A stretch of 64,000 nt of DNA from Alkaliphilus metalliredigens QYMF (GCF_000016985.1 NC_009633.1:1178001-1242000), one strand, 5' to 3'; shown: positions 54,699 to 62,852, counted from the stretch's first letter. Notes: generated from the sequence alone by a model not told the origin. Program-made: numbers and translations.

Positions 54699-55106
54699 TC
54701 AATGTTGATTAACGCGTCCCTTTAAGAGACGAAAGGTTTTCTTTGGGTCTTGAGATTCCTTTAAATTCTTAAACTCATTACAATGCTTGATGTCAGACTC
54801 GATCTCCCAGTGGATGACAAAGGTTAAAATGACCCTAAGGGCGATAATTGCAGCTAAGACATAGACTTCGCTTAGGTCTCTAATGGTGACTGTCTTTAGG
54901 ATCTCACCGGCTAGCTTAAATTCTAAACCCAAGGCTAAGGACTTGGCTAATTCAATCTTTATTGTATCATCGGTAAAGTTAAAGGTTTGTACTGCATATT
55001 GGGCAAAGGCCTTTAAAGCTGTAAATAGAATAACAAAGATGCCCATTGCTTCTAATAAATGAATTGCGTAAGGAACGGCAATTTCCATAAAGTGCTCCAA
55101 GATCAT
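54699..55106 (-). CDS. DUF1622 membrane protein
   Basis: 135 residues, three or four helices: IHLLEAMGIFVILFTALKAF, IKIELAKSLALGLEFKLAGE, TIRDLSEVYVLAAIIALRVI and a C-terminal HWEIESDIKHC. This is the DUF1622 family, function unknown. ATG 55106 follows GGAGGCGC. Own terminator; monocistronic. Confidence 0.82.
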   Translation of the reverse strand: MILEHFMEIAVPYAIHLLEAMGIFVILFTALKAFAQYAVQTFNFTDDTIKIELAKSLALGLEFKLAGEILKTVTIRDLSEVYVLAAIIALRVILTFVIHWEIESDIKHCNEFKNLKESQDPKKTFRLLKGRVNQH

Positions 55107-55425
55107 TTGACATGCGCCTCCTAAAATTGATAATCAGAAATAATCGTTTGTGTCTTGCACTAGTCTTATTCCATATATCATTATGCTCCTCTAAAATTAC
55201 TTTGTCAAACATATTATTTAAAAAAAATAAAGTTTGAATTTTCTTGAAAAAGAAAGGTTGCAAACCATCTGATTGGTAGCGTTTGCATAAAAATGTTGTG
55301 TTAATTTGGTTATCACTGAAATGCATAGATGATTGATTAAAAGGGTATATAACATAGAATTATATGACTATTGCTTTTAACATGATTGCTTTTCATTTAT
55401 AATAAGAATGAGAGGAGAGGAAGAC
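55107..55425. other. Divergent promoter region with inverted repeat
   Basis: 319 bp between the divergent DUF1622 and methyltransferase genes. Contains TGCAAACCA (55259-55267) and TGGTAgcGTTTGCA (55274-55287), a bulged inverted repeat possibly bound by a regulator. No gene. Confidence 0.45.
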
Positions 55426-56166
55426 ATGACCTTTTATGAAGAGTTTAGCAAATACTATGATTTTATTTTTCCCACTGGAGAAGCGCAGGTAAATCTGATT
55501 ATAAAGCATATACCTGAAAATAAAAGAAATGTATTGGACGTAGCCTGTGGTACAGGAAACTATGCAATTGCCTTGGCTAAAAAGAATATAGAGGTATCAG
55601 CTGTTGACTTAGATGAGAAAATGATTCAGGAGACCATAAGCAAATCTCATGAAAACAATGTGCATGTAGATGCAAATACTGGGGATATGACTGCATTAAA
55701 TGAAGTCTTTCCACATGAAAAATTTGGTTCGATTTTTTGTATTGGGAATTCATTAGTACATTTAACCAAGCTTGTGGATATGGAGGAAGCTCTGAGACAA
55801 ATGTATCATTTGTTAGAGGAAGAAGGGAGTCTGATTCTACAAATTATTAACTATGACCGCATTCTAAAATATGATATTAATGGTCTACCCACCATTGACA
55901 ATAAGGAAGCTGGGGTCAAATTTATTAGAAGGTATGAGCCGAATCAACGTGTAGGACTCATTAATTTTAATACGGAATTAATCATCAATGATGGAGAGGC
56001 ACAACGAGTCTATCGGAACTCAGTACCATTATATCTATTACAACAAGAACAGCTTGAAGGACTTTTAAGAGTCGTAGGCTTTCGGGATATGAATTTCTTT
56101 GGAAGTTTTAAGGAAGAACCCTACAGTCAAGAAGCCTATGCAACAGTTGTCGTTGCAAAAAAATAA
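55426..56166 (+). CDS. SAM-dependent methyltransferase
   Basis: 246 residues, class I fold: motif I NVLDVACGTGNYAIALAKK, motif II VSAVDLDEKMI, then GSIFCIGNSLVHL and the C-terminal beta strands. Starts TFYEEFSKYYDFIFP, the usual class-I lead. ATG 55426 follows GAGAGGAGAGG. Substrate not deducible. 20 bp before the CRP-like gene, probably cotranscribed. Confidence 0.85.
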   Translation: MTFYEEFSKYYDFIFPTGEAQVNLIIKHIPENKRNVLDVACGTGNYAIALAKKNIEVSAVDLDEKMIQETISKSHENNVHVDANTGDMTALNEVFPHEKFGSIFCIGNSLVHLTKLVDMEEALRQMYHLLEEEGSLILQIINYDRILKYDINGLPTIDNKEAGVKFIRRYEPNQRVGLINFNTELIINDGEAQRVYRNSVPLYLLQQEQLEGLLRVVGFRDMNFFGSFKEEPYSQEAYATVVVAKK

Positions 56167-56185
56167 GCAAAAAAGGATTGAGCCT

Positions 56186-56872
56186 ATGAAAGACACCACG
56201 ATAGATATATTGAGAAAAGTGCCTGCTTTTTCTAAATTAAAAGAAGAGGCTTTAAAAAAGATTGCAAATATGACCATTGAAAGAAATGTTAGAAAGGGAT
56301 CCATTATTTTTATGGATGGAGATCCAGGTGAGGCATTTTACTTTGTTAAATCAGGAAAGATAAAGGTATATAAAACCACTGCGGATGGAAGAGAATTAAT
56401 CTTTACGATTTTATCCCAGGGAGATGTATTTGCTGAAGTTACCTTATTTAATGACATACCCTACCCTGCCTCTACGGAAGTATTGGAAGATGCTAGTATA
56501 GGAATGATTCGAAACCAAGACCTTGAAGAACTGATTCGAGGAGATGCAGATATTGCGCTTCAGATCATTAAAGTTTTTAGTAAGAAACTGTTTGCTTCCC
56601 AACAAAAGGTGAAGGAATTGGCTTTAGGAGATACCTATATGCGAACTGCTCTAACCATATTAAAGCTAGGGGAGGAGCATGGTGTAGAAAGCGCGGCGGG
56701 AATTGAAATTGAATTGAATATTTCCCGTCAGGAACTGGCAAATATGATTGGCACAGCAAGAGAAACAGTGAGTAGAGCATTGAGTCAATTTAAAAAGGAA
56801 GGGGCTCTGGAAGTTCAAGGTAAGAAGATTATTATACAGGATATTAAAAAGTTAAGGAGCTGGGTTCAGTAA
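56186..56872 (+). CDS. Crp/Fnr-family regulator
   Basis: 228 residues. cNMP-binding barrel (about 15-125, DGDPGEAFYFVKSGKIKVY), dimerisation helix, HTH (about 165-220). The recognition helix reads ARETVSRAL: R-E-T-V-x-R is that of E. coli CRP, not FNR (E-T-V-S-R after V). There are no cysteines at all, so no Fe-S cluster, and no His/Cys pair like CooA's heme ligands. ATG 56186 is 8 nt after AAAGGA. Plausible binder of the TGTGA-N6-TCACA site before cooS. Effector unknown. Confidence 0.87.
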   Translation: MKDTTIDILRKVPAFSKLKEEALKKIANMTIERNVRKGSIIFMDGDPGEAFYFVKSGKIKVYKTTADGRELIFTILSQGDVFAEVTLFNDIPYPASTEVLEDASIGMIRNQDLEELIRGDADIALQIIKVFSKKLFASQQKVKELALGDTYMRTALTILKLGEEHGVESAAGIEIELNISRQELANMIGTARETVSRALSQFKKEGALEVQGKKIIIQDIKKLRSWVQ

Positions 56873-56921
56873 ATGGTAAGTGCAAGTTTAATTGCAAAAT
56901 AAACAAAGGGAAGTGGCGCAA

Positions 56922-57182
56922 TTGGAAGAAAAGGAAGTAAAGAAGGATATCGTTAATCGATTAAGAACCATTAAAGGTCATATACAAGGGATTGAAAAGA
57001 TGATTGAAGAAGACAAGGAATGTGAAGACATACTGTTACAAATTACAGCGGTAAAGTCCTCCGTCGATCGGGTAGGACAACTGATCATTGAAAATCACTC
57101 CAAAGAATGCTTGTTAAAGGATAACATTAGCTCTGATGAAATTGATAAAGTATTAAAGACGATTTTAAAGTTTATGAAATAA
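56922..57182 (+). CDS. CsoR-family metal-sensing repressor
   Basis: 86 residues. C-x24-H-x3-C again (CEDILLQI … ENHSKEC), the CsoR Cu(I) ligand pattern. TTG 56922, 8 nt after AAAGGGAAG; earlier in-frame starts lie inside that site. Unlike the repressor at 18070 it has no exporter beside it; it follows the CRP-like gene by 50 bp and ends in a terminator. Target unknown; may act in trans. It could also sense persulfides, but the central His argues for a metal. Confidence 0.83.
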   Translation: MEEKEVKKDIVNRLRTIKGHIQGIEKMIEEDKECEDILLQITAVKSSVDRVGQLIIENHSKECLLKDNISSDEIDKVLKTILKFMK

Positions 57183-57183
57183 A

Positions 57184-57217
57184 AAAGCGATGTGAGCCTA
57201 ATCACATCGTTTTTTTT
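57184..57217. terminator. Bidirectional terminator
   Basis: GCGATGTGA/TCACATCG stem between convergent csoR-like and folT genes, flanked by A6 and T8. Confidence 0.88.
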
Positions 57218-57220
57218 GAG

Positions 57221-57790
57221 CTATTTTGATTTCACATAGTCAAAGATATTGGTTTTGTTACTTATGATCCAAATGACCCATGAGAAAATGGGAATACTGA
57301 TTAGTTGTGTAATGGTCCGTGGAATGATTGTTAACTCATAAGGAATACTAAATAAAGCACTTAAAAAATAAGGAATAAGTAAGAGAGATATAGTCACTTG
57401 TCCAATTAATATGGATATAAAAATCAACCAAAATGAAGGTCGCGACACTTGGAGCTTTGATGAAAAATGAATATTGGATTTGGGTCTAAAAGTAAAATAA
57501 TAAATCGATCCAGGTATGAAACCCGATAAACCTGCTGACAATGTAAAATGAGGCATATAAGCTCCCATGGGATTTAAAAAGTATCCAATCAGATCTCCTA
57601 ATGCTCCCACAATGAATCCGCTTATAGGACCAAATAGTATTCCAGCTAGTAAAATCGGTAGGGACCCGAAGCCCACACGGACTCCTTCAACACCACCGAA
57701 GGGGATTCTAATACTTGCAATACGAGTAAAAACAATTGTTAAAGCCATTAACAAAGAAAGGGTAACGAGTTTCCTTGTGTTAAATTTCAT
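57221..57790 (-). CDS. folT: ECF transporter S component, folate type
   Basis: 189 residues, six helices. ASIRIPFGGVEGVRVGFGSL, AGILFGPISGFIVGALGDLI and YFLNPMGAYMPHFTLSAGL are FolT signatures. It captures folate for the shared EcfAAT module (not in this window). ATG 57790 follows AAGGAGTGAATTC. I looked upstream for a tetrahydrofolate riboswitch and did not recognise one. Confidence 0.86.
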   Translation of the reverse strand: MKFNTRKLVTLSLLMALTIVFTRIASIRIPFGGVEGVRVGFGSLPILLAGILFGPISGFIVGALGDLIGYFLNPMGAYMPHFTLSAGLSGFIPGSIYYFTFRPKSNIHFSSKLQVSRPSFWLIFISILIGQVTISLLLIPYFLSALFSIPYELTIIPRTITQLISIPIFSWVIWIISNKTNIFDYVKSK

Positions 57791-57955
57791 GAATTCACTC
57801 CTTATGGTGGTTAGATTTTACCAAAAAAACAATCAATCTAGTGTAAAAAGAGCGCTTAATACAGTGGTATTGTGACTCACACTGAATGTTAACTGGGTAC
57901 TAATGCATTTCATTATTGTAACATTTTTTCAATAAAAATACAAAGGAGGTTCATT

Positions 57956-58168
57956 ATGAAAACACATACTGACAAAAGTATAATGGTATTTCTACAAGAA
58001 ATAGATCGGAAGAAGGATTTTTTTCATTCCGTTGACGAAGTGAATAAGTATAACTTAAATGCAATTATTGAGTTAATACAATATGACAATATTAAGAATT
58101 ATGGAGACCCCTTGTATACGAGACATGAATTGAGAAAAGGAATCAAACAATATCTACAAGATAACTGA
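57956..58168 (+). CDS. Hypothetical protein, 70 aa
   Basis: KTHTDKSIMVFLQEIDRKKD … GDPLYTRHELRKGIKQYLQDN; not recognised. ATG 57956 with AAAGGAGG 7 nt upstream. 15 bp before the HAD gene, likely one transcript. Soluble and helical. Confidence 0.65.
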   Translation: MKTHTDKSIMVFLQEIDRKKDFFHSVDEVNKYNLNAIIELIQYDNIKNYGDPLYTRHELRKGIKQYLQDN

Positions 58169-58183
58169 AAGGGTGTGTAAATA

Positions 58184-58720
58184 ATGAGGAAAGCAATTTT
58201 TTTTGATCGGGACGGCGTCTTAAATGACAATGAAACACATGTTAATCAGCCAAAGGATTTAATACTATATGATGGTGTAAAGGAAGGGTTACGAAAAGCC
58301 TATGAGGCAGGATATGATTTGTTTGTTGTAACAAATCAAGGGGGAATTGAATTAGGGCATCTCACTGATGAAGACTTAAAGAAGATACATACTCATCTAG
58401 AGGAAGAGGTCAAAGACTACTGTCACTTTAAAGAGATCATGTATTGTCCTTATTTCAAAACGGATAGTGAAGATCGGAAGCCGAGACCAGGAATGATCTT
58501 GAAGTTAGCGGATAAATATGATATCGATTTGAAAAAGAGCTGGATGGTGGGAGATCGTGATACCGATATAACCGCAGGACTCGAGGCTGGATGTCGAACA
58601 GCGAAAATTGGCAGAGTAGATCCACGAGCACAGATCAATGAAGCTAATTTATCGGATCGAAATAAAAAGAGAAAAGTTGATTTAGAGGCGGTAGTGAAAG
58701 AAATATTAAAAGAATGTTAA
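58184..58720 (+). CDS. HAD-IIIA phosphatase (GmhB/HisB-like)
   Basis: 178 residues. IFFDRDGVLNDN motif I, VTNQGGI motif II, RKPRPGMI motif III and MVGDRDTDITAG motif IV. Resembles D,D-heptose 1,7-bisphosphate phosphatases but the family is broad; the Zn-loop Cys pattern of GmhB is incomplete (CHFKEIMYCPYF). Substrate uncertain. Confidence 0.83.
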   Translation: MRKAIFFDRDGVLNDNETHVNQPKDLILYDGVKEGLRKAYEAGYDLFVVTNQGGIELGHLTDEDLKKIHTHLEEEVKDYCHFKEIMYCPYFKTDSEDRKPRPGMILKLADKYDIDLKKSWMVGDRDTDITAGLEAGCRTAKIGRVDPRAQINEANLSDRNKKRKVDLEAVVKEILKEC

Positions 58721-58864
58721 AAATACGACAATATTTGGCTTGGCAAGAAATATATGTTAAAATACATATAAGTATTAGTATATACCAGTGTTATTTTAAA
58801 GGGAAATAGAATTTTTCTATCAAAATTACGAAAACTATAGATAAACAAAAAAGGAGGAGTTAAA

Positions 58865-59092
58865 ATGGCAAAGGAAATTATTGTTTATACCAGCAACACA
58901 TGACCGCACTGTCATACAGCGAAGGAGTTTCTTTCGGAAAAAGGTGTTGAATTTACTGAAAAAAATGTTCAAGAGGATCCATCTGCAAGAAAAGAATTAA
59001 TGAAGCATAAAATTATGGCTGTTCCCGTGATCCAAATTGATGGAGAAATGATTGTTGGTTTCGACCCAGATAAAATTGAAGGTATGCTATAA
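58865..59092 (+). CDS. Selenoprotein glutaredoxin (Sec at residue 13)
   Basis: 75 residues if UGA at 58901-58903 is read as selenocysteine: [18 protein letters not shown]. The frame continues without interruption to a glutaredoxin/NrdH-like C-terminus ([18 protein letters not shown]) and TAA at 59090. U-P-H-C replaces the glutaredoxin C-P-x-C, Sec taking the nucleophilic position. A bacterial SECIS-type hairpin is at 58920-58936. GGAGGAG precedes ATG 58865. Selenoprotein glutaredoxins are known from Alkaliphilus relatives. A standard gene caller would miss this gene. A terminator follows. Confidence 0.9.
58920..58936 (+). promoter_or_regulatory. SECIS element in the glutaredoxin message
   Basis: CGAAGGA pairs with TTCTTTCG-type arm TTCTTTCG's last seven bases (58930-58936) leaving loop GTT. 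The loop begins with G at 58927, 24 nt after the UGA. Bacterial SECIS elements need a short stem with a G at the loop start 16-37 nt after UGA, so this fits. Confidence 0.75.
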
Positions 59093-59098
59093 TAAAAA

Positions 59099-59127
59099 TT
59101 CCCTGGTACCTACCAGGGAACTTTTTA
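59099..59127 (+). terminator. Glutaredoxin terminator
   Basis: TTCCCTGGTA/TACCAGGGAA stem with a 2-nt loop (longer in practice), then CTTTTTATTT. Confidence 0.85.
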
Positions 59128-59180
59128 TTTAATTTAATAGGAAAGTTCTTCTTTCCTATTAAATTAAAAAGGGGTTGAAA
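59128..59180. repeat. Repeat hairpin, copy A
   Basis: An 18-bp stem ending in AATAGGAAAG/CTTTCCTATT around a 5-nt loop, followed by AAAAAGGGGTTGAAAGGGG. Copy B is at 62630-62690. Lower-stem bases differ between copies but remain paired. Confidence 0.65.
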
Positions 59181-59188
59181 GGGGAATT

Positions 59189-59929
59189 TTATCGTCCCAC
59201 AAACATTTGTGTGAACATTTTACCATAGGGACCTCCTTCTCTGATGCCGATACCAACATTTGTGAAATTAGGATTTAATATATTTTCCCTATGGGTAGGT
59301 GAATCCATTAAGGATGTATGAGCTGTTTCTACAGAATGATTGCCAGCTAAATTTTCCCCAGCATAAATGTACTGTACTCCAAACTTTTCTAGCATCTCAA
59401 AGGGACTGCCATAACTGGGTGAATAATGATTAAAGTAGTTATCATCAATCATATCCTGAGATTTCAATCGTGCCACACGGGTAAGCTCTAAATCTAGTTC
59501 TAGGGGTGATAGATTGTGCTTAATACGTTCTTGGTTAACTAAGTCAAACATTCTTTGTTCGTTAGGTGCAATTTTTTCCCTTAAAGATGAATTCATTGAA
59601 GTATCAGGAGCTTCAATATAAGGAGATACATGTATTTGTGAAACACAACCAACTTGTCCACTATCTAGTATGACAATATACCAATCGTCTGATTTGCCAA
59701 TCACACTTAGGACTGTATCTTGGGATACTTCTTTGATCATTGGGAAATCAGTACTGTTTCCAGAATGGACAATTAATGAGTTGGATTGAACAATCACTCT
59801 ACTCACTTCAGCTTCTTTAAAAATAGAAGATTGCTTAGTGGCCATGGGTTCCTCAGATGTCCCTCTACAGCTACTGATTAAGAATAAAAGTACAAAAAAA
59901 ACAATGGATATAGAAAACTTATTTTTCAA
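59189..59929 (-). CDS. CAP-domain (SCP/PR1) lipoprotein with SH3-like domain
   Basis: About 246 residues. Signal LLFLISSC lipobox; SH3-like region (about 45-100, VQSNSLIVHSGNSTDFPMI, DDWYIVILDSGQVG); CAP domain (about 120-246): NQERIKHNLSPLELD, KSQDMIDDNYFNHYSP, GENLAGNHS and SPTHRENILNPNFTNVGIG. CAP proteins of bacteria are secreted and of unclear enzymatic role. I place the start at a TTG about 6 nt after GAGGTGAT; ATG and GTG a few codons earlier fall in that ribosome site. Confidence 0.85.
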   Translation of the reverse strand: MKNKFSISIVFFVLLFLISSCRGTSEEPMATKQSSIFKEAEVSRVIVQSNSLIVHSGNSTDFPMIKEVSQDTVLSVIGKSDDWYIVILDSGQVGCVSQIHVSPYIEAPDTSMNSSLREKIAPNEQRMFDLVNQERIKHNLSPLELDLELTRVARLKSQDMIDDNYFNHYSPSYGSPFEMLEKFGVQYIYAGENLAGNHSVETAHTSLMDSPTHRENILNPNFTNVGIGIREGGPYGKMFTQMFVGR

Positions 59930-59960
59930 AACCATCACCTCAGGATTAGTATGTTCATAA

Positions 59961-60018
59961 AATGAGACTTAATTCAGTGGGAGTTAAAACCTTCCCTTAA
60001 ATTAAGTCTCATTTTTAT
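59961..60018. terminator. Terminator after the H-NOX chemoreceptor gene
   Basis: TGAGACTTAATT and AATTAAGTCTCA arms about 25 nt apart, with a T-rich side in both directions. On the minus strand it follows the chemoreceptor stop directly. Confidence 0.7.
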
Positions 60019-60024
60019 TTGGTC

Positions 60025-61836
60025 TTAGATCTCGTATTTTTTCAGTTCACTTTTAAAGTTCCCAGTGAGTATTTCAAGTAGTTGAATGTTATCTGATAGA
60101 TCCTTAACTTTTTCAGAATACTGGGTGACATTGGCATTCATTTCCTCTGATGCAGCTGAATTTTCTTCAGCAATGGCCGCTAAGGCATGAATGTTTTCAA
60201 CAACAGCTGATAAGCGATTGGTCTCAGAGGATAACTCATCAATGAGTTTTACGATCATATCTGAAACAGAAACAATTTCCTCGGTTGAAGTATGGTTTTC
60301 CGCAGTTACTTTTTCTAGGGTTTCATTACTAGAAGCCAATTGACCATATTGATTCTGAATGTCCCCTACAAACCCTTCGATCTGTTGAATGAAGAATGCT
60401 AGGTTTTCATTGATTTCACCAACCGCCTGCTTAGAATTTTCAGCTAGTTTACGAATCTCTTCAGCCACAACGGAAAATCCACGACCGGCTTCTCCAGCAC
60501 GTGCAGCTTCAATGGCGGCATTTAATGCCAACAGGTTTGTTTGATCGGCAATGAATTCTACAGTACTACTAATTTCTAGAATTTTAGATACCTGAGTAGA
60601 TAATTCCTGTCCCTTCTCATTAACAGTACTAAAGTTATTCCTGACTTGATTAATGTCCTTTGTGACAGTTTGAATATCATTAAAAGAGCTTTGAAGCTTA
60701 TAGGTGGATTGCTTTAACTGGTCTTTGCCTTCGGTCTCCTTAGTGACGATCTGATTTAGTGCTGTAATGTATTGGTCTAAGACGAATACCGAACTCTCAG
60801 TCTCTTCTGCTTGATTGGTAGCGCCTAAGGCAACTTCATTGACGACATCAGATATGGAATCAGAAAGCTGTTTCATGTTTTGAGAGATGACTGAAAATTC
60901 TTGAACAAAGTTGCTCATATCGTCATTGCCACCCTTTAAAAACAAGAAATCCTTCTTTAAAACCAGTTTGGTATGATTGAGTGCGTCCACAAGGTTTTCG
61001 ATTGTATCTCCAGTTTTCACGGTTGTTTTGCTTGCAAAGTCATGATTTTGAAGTTTCTCTAATTCAGCCTGTAAAATGTTGAGAGGTCCTGTAACTAAGG
61101 AGGCTACTAACAAGCTTGAAAAGAATGTAATGCCTGTAACAAATAACGTAGTAAACCATGTTATCTGGGGTAGCAAAGCCAAGGTAATCAACAAAGTTAA
61201 TGACGGGAAAAGACTGAGCTTTAGAGGTAAACTCTGGATCACTCCAAAACCCATCAGCTTTGTAAATCTTGGTCGAATAATTTGATCAGGTGATTTCTCA
61301 AGTTGAATCCTTACCTTCATAAATTGTCGTCCATCATCGGTAGTGCCTGAATCTAATTTTTGATGTGTGAGTTTTTCGTTGAAATAAGCAGCGCTACCTT
61401 CTAATAGCCCTAGGAAGTAATCAAAGAGTCCACGATGGGATATGTAAGTGATCTCAATTTCTTTTCCACTTATTTCTTCGGCGATTAGGCGAGGCGGATT
61501 GGCACCTTTGATCATTTTTGTTAATTGTGCATGGACATCGTCCATCATTAGAAGAAATCCCTTTAAACTATGTCGTTCAAAATAAGAAGGAAACCATTTC
61601 TGGAAGGAATAAATATTTTGTTTACCTACTTTACGCCAGATTGTATCAACTGGTTCGTTGGTCTCCTTGGAAATATAATCGAAAATCGAAAAAATTTCCT
61701 CATCCTTAATATCCTCAAGAGGTGTAATCATTCGCTCCTTACTCCAGCCGATGGACTCCACTGCGCGGTCAACTACATCATGATCAAATAAATCCCGTAG
61801 GCTTTGGAGCCAAGTGGAAACAACTGTACCTTTCAT
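60025..61836 (-). CDS. H-NOX chemoreceptor (heme gas sensor fused to MCP)
   Basis: 603 residues. H-NOX domain (1-185): heme ligand H102 in [21 protein letters not shown]131-S133-R135 (YISHR) heme-propionate motif, P115. The distal-pocket residues W9, N74 and Y140 sit at exactly the numbers known for the O2-binding H-NOX of Caldanaerobacter (Thermoanaerobacter) tengcongensis. Two helices (about 205-255), HAMP-like region, then MCP signalling tip [20 protein letters not shown]. Predicted to sense O2 (also NO/CO) and steer swimming. ATG 61836 with AAGGAAGTG. Monocistronic. Confidence 0.93.
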   Translation of the reverse strand: MKGTVVSTWLQSLRDLFDHDVVDRAVESIGWSKERMITPLEDIKDEEIFSIFDYISKETNEPVDTIWRKVGKQNIYSFQKWFPSYFERHSLKGFLLMMDDVHAQLTKMIKGANPPRLIAEEISGKEIEITYISHRGLFDYFLGLLEGSAAYFNEKLTHQKLDSGTTDDGRQFMKVRIQLEKSPDQIIRPRFTKLMGFGVIQSLPLKLSLFPSLTLLITLALLPQITWFTTLFVTGITFFSSLLVASLVTGPLNILQAELEKLQNHDFASKTTVKTGDTIENLVDALNHTKLVLKKDFLFLKGGNDDMSNFVQEFSVISQNMKQLSDSISDVVNEVALGATNQAEETESSVFVLDQYITALNQIVTKETEGKDQLKQSTYKLQSSFNDIQTVTKDINQVRNNFSTVNEKGQELSTQVSKILEISSTVEFIADQTNLLALNAAIEAARAGEAGRGFSVVAEEIRKLAENSKQAVGEINENLAFFIQQIEGFVGDIQNQYGQLASSNETLEKVTAENHTSTEEIVSVSDMIVKLIDELSSETNRLSAVVENIHALAAIAEENSAASEEMNANVTQYSEKVKDLSDNIQLLEILTGNFKSELKKYEI

Positions 61837-62109
61837 CAGAACACTTCCTTTCGTTTGTTGTATTGCTATATATGAACGGTCTTATGATACCGGTGAATCG
61901 TAGGAATACACCGAAATTAATCCTAATAATAATAATACCACAAATAAAGGAACTCAATCTATCATTTAATAAAATTTATAAGCTTAGGTGACGGACAAAC
62001 AATGATGATATATCAAACACAATCAGGTGAAGCTATTTTGCTTAGGGAAAAAAATCAAAGAATATTCATGAAATAAAGTGGGAATACATTATAAAGAGGA
62101 TGAGCTTAA
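61837..62109. other. Intergenic, decayed sequence
   Basis: No intact gene. A short frame (about 61978-62076) reads SLGDGQTMMIYQTQSGEAIL then LREKNQRIFMK stop, without start site; I do not recognise it, and it may be another remnant. Confidence 0.35.
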
Positions 62110-62250
62110 ATAAAATATGATGTGATAGATTCAATTAAAGATAAGATTGAAAAGATTTCCATGGAAGTTTATGGAGCTGATGCCCCGAGCTTACTGGGAC
62201 GTTCAAGTGGATTTAGAATCTCTGTAAAAGAAAGTAGACTAAAAGCCTGA
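62110..62250 (+). pseudogene. Formate-tetrahydrofolate ligase remnant
   Basis: 46 codons: DSIKDKIEKISMEVYGAD resembles the KDKIEKIATEIYGADGV helix of formate-THF ligase, and PSLLGRSSGFRISVKESRL resembles its LLGRPTGF-I-VR segment about 40 residues later. The intervening part is deleted. No other part of the gene is present here. A terminator follows at once. Confidence 0.6.
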
Positions 62251-62271
62251 TCATTGTCAGGCCTTTAGTCT
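62236..62271 (+). terminator. Terminator after the remnant
   Basis: AGACTAAA-a-GCCTGA pairs with TCAGGC-c-TTTAGTCT around a 6-nt loop; it lacks a long T tract. Confidence 0.6.
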
Positions 62272-62327
62272 CTTATGATATAATATAGATGAGATTCCAG
62301 TGAAGAAAGGAGCAATCTATAGAGACC

Positions 62328-62510
62328 ATGGGAATATTATATCAGTTGTTAAGTTTAGTATTGATTGTATTAATGCTTGGTGTTCCAATTGTGATTACGG
62401 TGTTGGTGATTAGGCACTTTGGGAAAAAAGAAAGTCATAACGAGTTGGTTTTAAACAAAATTATTGAGCTTGAAAAACGAATTGAGGAATTGGAAAGTGG
62501 AGGAGATTGA
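62328..62510 (+). CDS. Small membrane protein with coiled-coil tail
   Basis: 60 residues: one helix (about 7-30, LSLVLIVLMLGVPIVITVLV) then charged coiled coil NKIIELEKRIEELESGGD. Not a named family to me. GAAAGGAG lies about 17 nt upstream of ATG 62328, too far, so the true start may be a few codons earlier. Followed 1 nt later by a micro-ORF. Confidence 0.6.
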   Translation: MGILYQLLSLVLIVLMLGVPIVITVLVIRHFGKKESHNELVLNKIIELEKRIEELESGGD

Positions 62511-62511
62511 A

Positions 62512-62565
62512 ATGAATACCGATGAGGCTGGAAATTTAATTAGAGCTGCTTTGAGAACAATCTAA
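62512..62565 (+). CDS. 17-residue micro-ORF
   Basis: MNTDEAGNLIRAALRTI, preceded by GGAGGAG with good spacing and directly following the small membrane protein. It may be a short peptide or the truncated start of a lost downstream gene. A strong terminator follows at 62588. Confidence 0.35.
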   Translation: MNTDEAGNLIRAALRTI

Positions 62566-62587
62566 AGCTAAAAATACAGATAGTGAT

Positions 62588-62630
62588 GATCACCTAAGGT
62601 TTTTGAAATAAAAAACCTTAGGTGATTTTT
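62588..62630 (+). terminator. Strong terminator
   Basis: ATCACCTAAGGTTTTT/AAAAACCTTAGGTGAT, 16-bp perfect stem, 6-nt loop, T7. Confidence 0.88.
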
Positions 62631-62690
62631 TTATATAATAGGAAAGTTTTCTTTCCTATTATATAAAAAAGAGGGGTTGTAGGGGATGAA
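62630..62690. repeat. Repeat hairpin, copy B
   Basis: 17-bp stem with AATAGGAAAG/CTTTCCTATT top around TTTT, then AAAAAAGAGGGGTTGTAGGGG. Shares core and 3' tail with copy A (59128-59180). Confidence 0.65.
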
Positions 62691-62852
62691 ATCCCCTGCC
62701 TGTACTCAGGAAGGTGCTCAGACAGCTTGGCTGTCGTCGAAGGAAACCTAGGGTTTCCTATAAGTAGGCAACCAGTTTAGCTTGCTAAATTGTGTTGATC
62801 ACTTAGTTGTTTCATCTAGCGAAAGCGTCGTAGACGCTTTTTTTATCAAGAA
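62691..62852. other. Structured non-coding stretch with serial hairpins
   Basis: Consecutive small hairpins: GGGGAtgaaaTCCCC (about 62682-62697), GACAGC/GCTGTC (about 62720), GGAAACC/GGTTTCC (about 62741-62760), TTTAGC/GCTAAA (about 62776), and a terminal AAAGCGTC-gta-GACGCTTTTTTT (about 62822-62846). This looks like a folded RNA or the relic end of a transposon of the IS200/IS605 type. No gene. Confidence 0.45.

Noticed and set aside
56186-56872. CooA (CO-sensing heme regulator)
   Set aside because: There is no cysteine in the protein and no histidine near the heme-ligand position.
57791-57955. Tetrahydrofolate riboswitch before folT
   Set aside because: I read the minus strand and could not find the conserved junction or pseudoknot segments.
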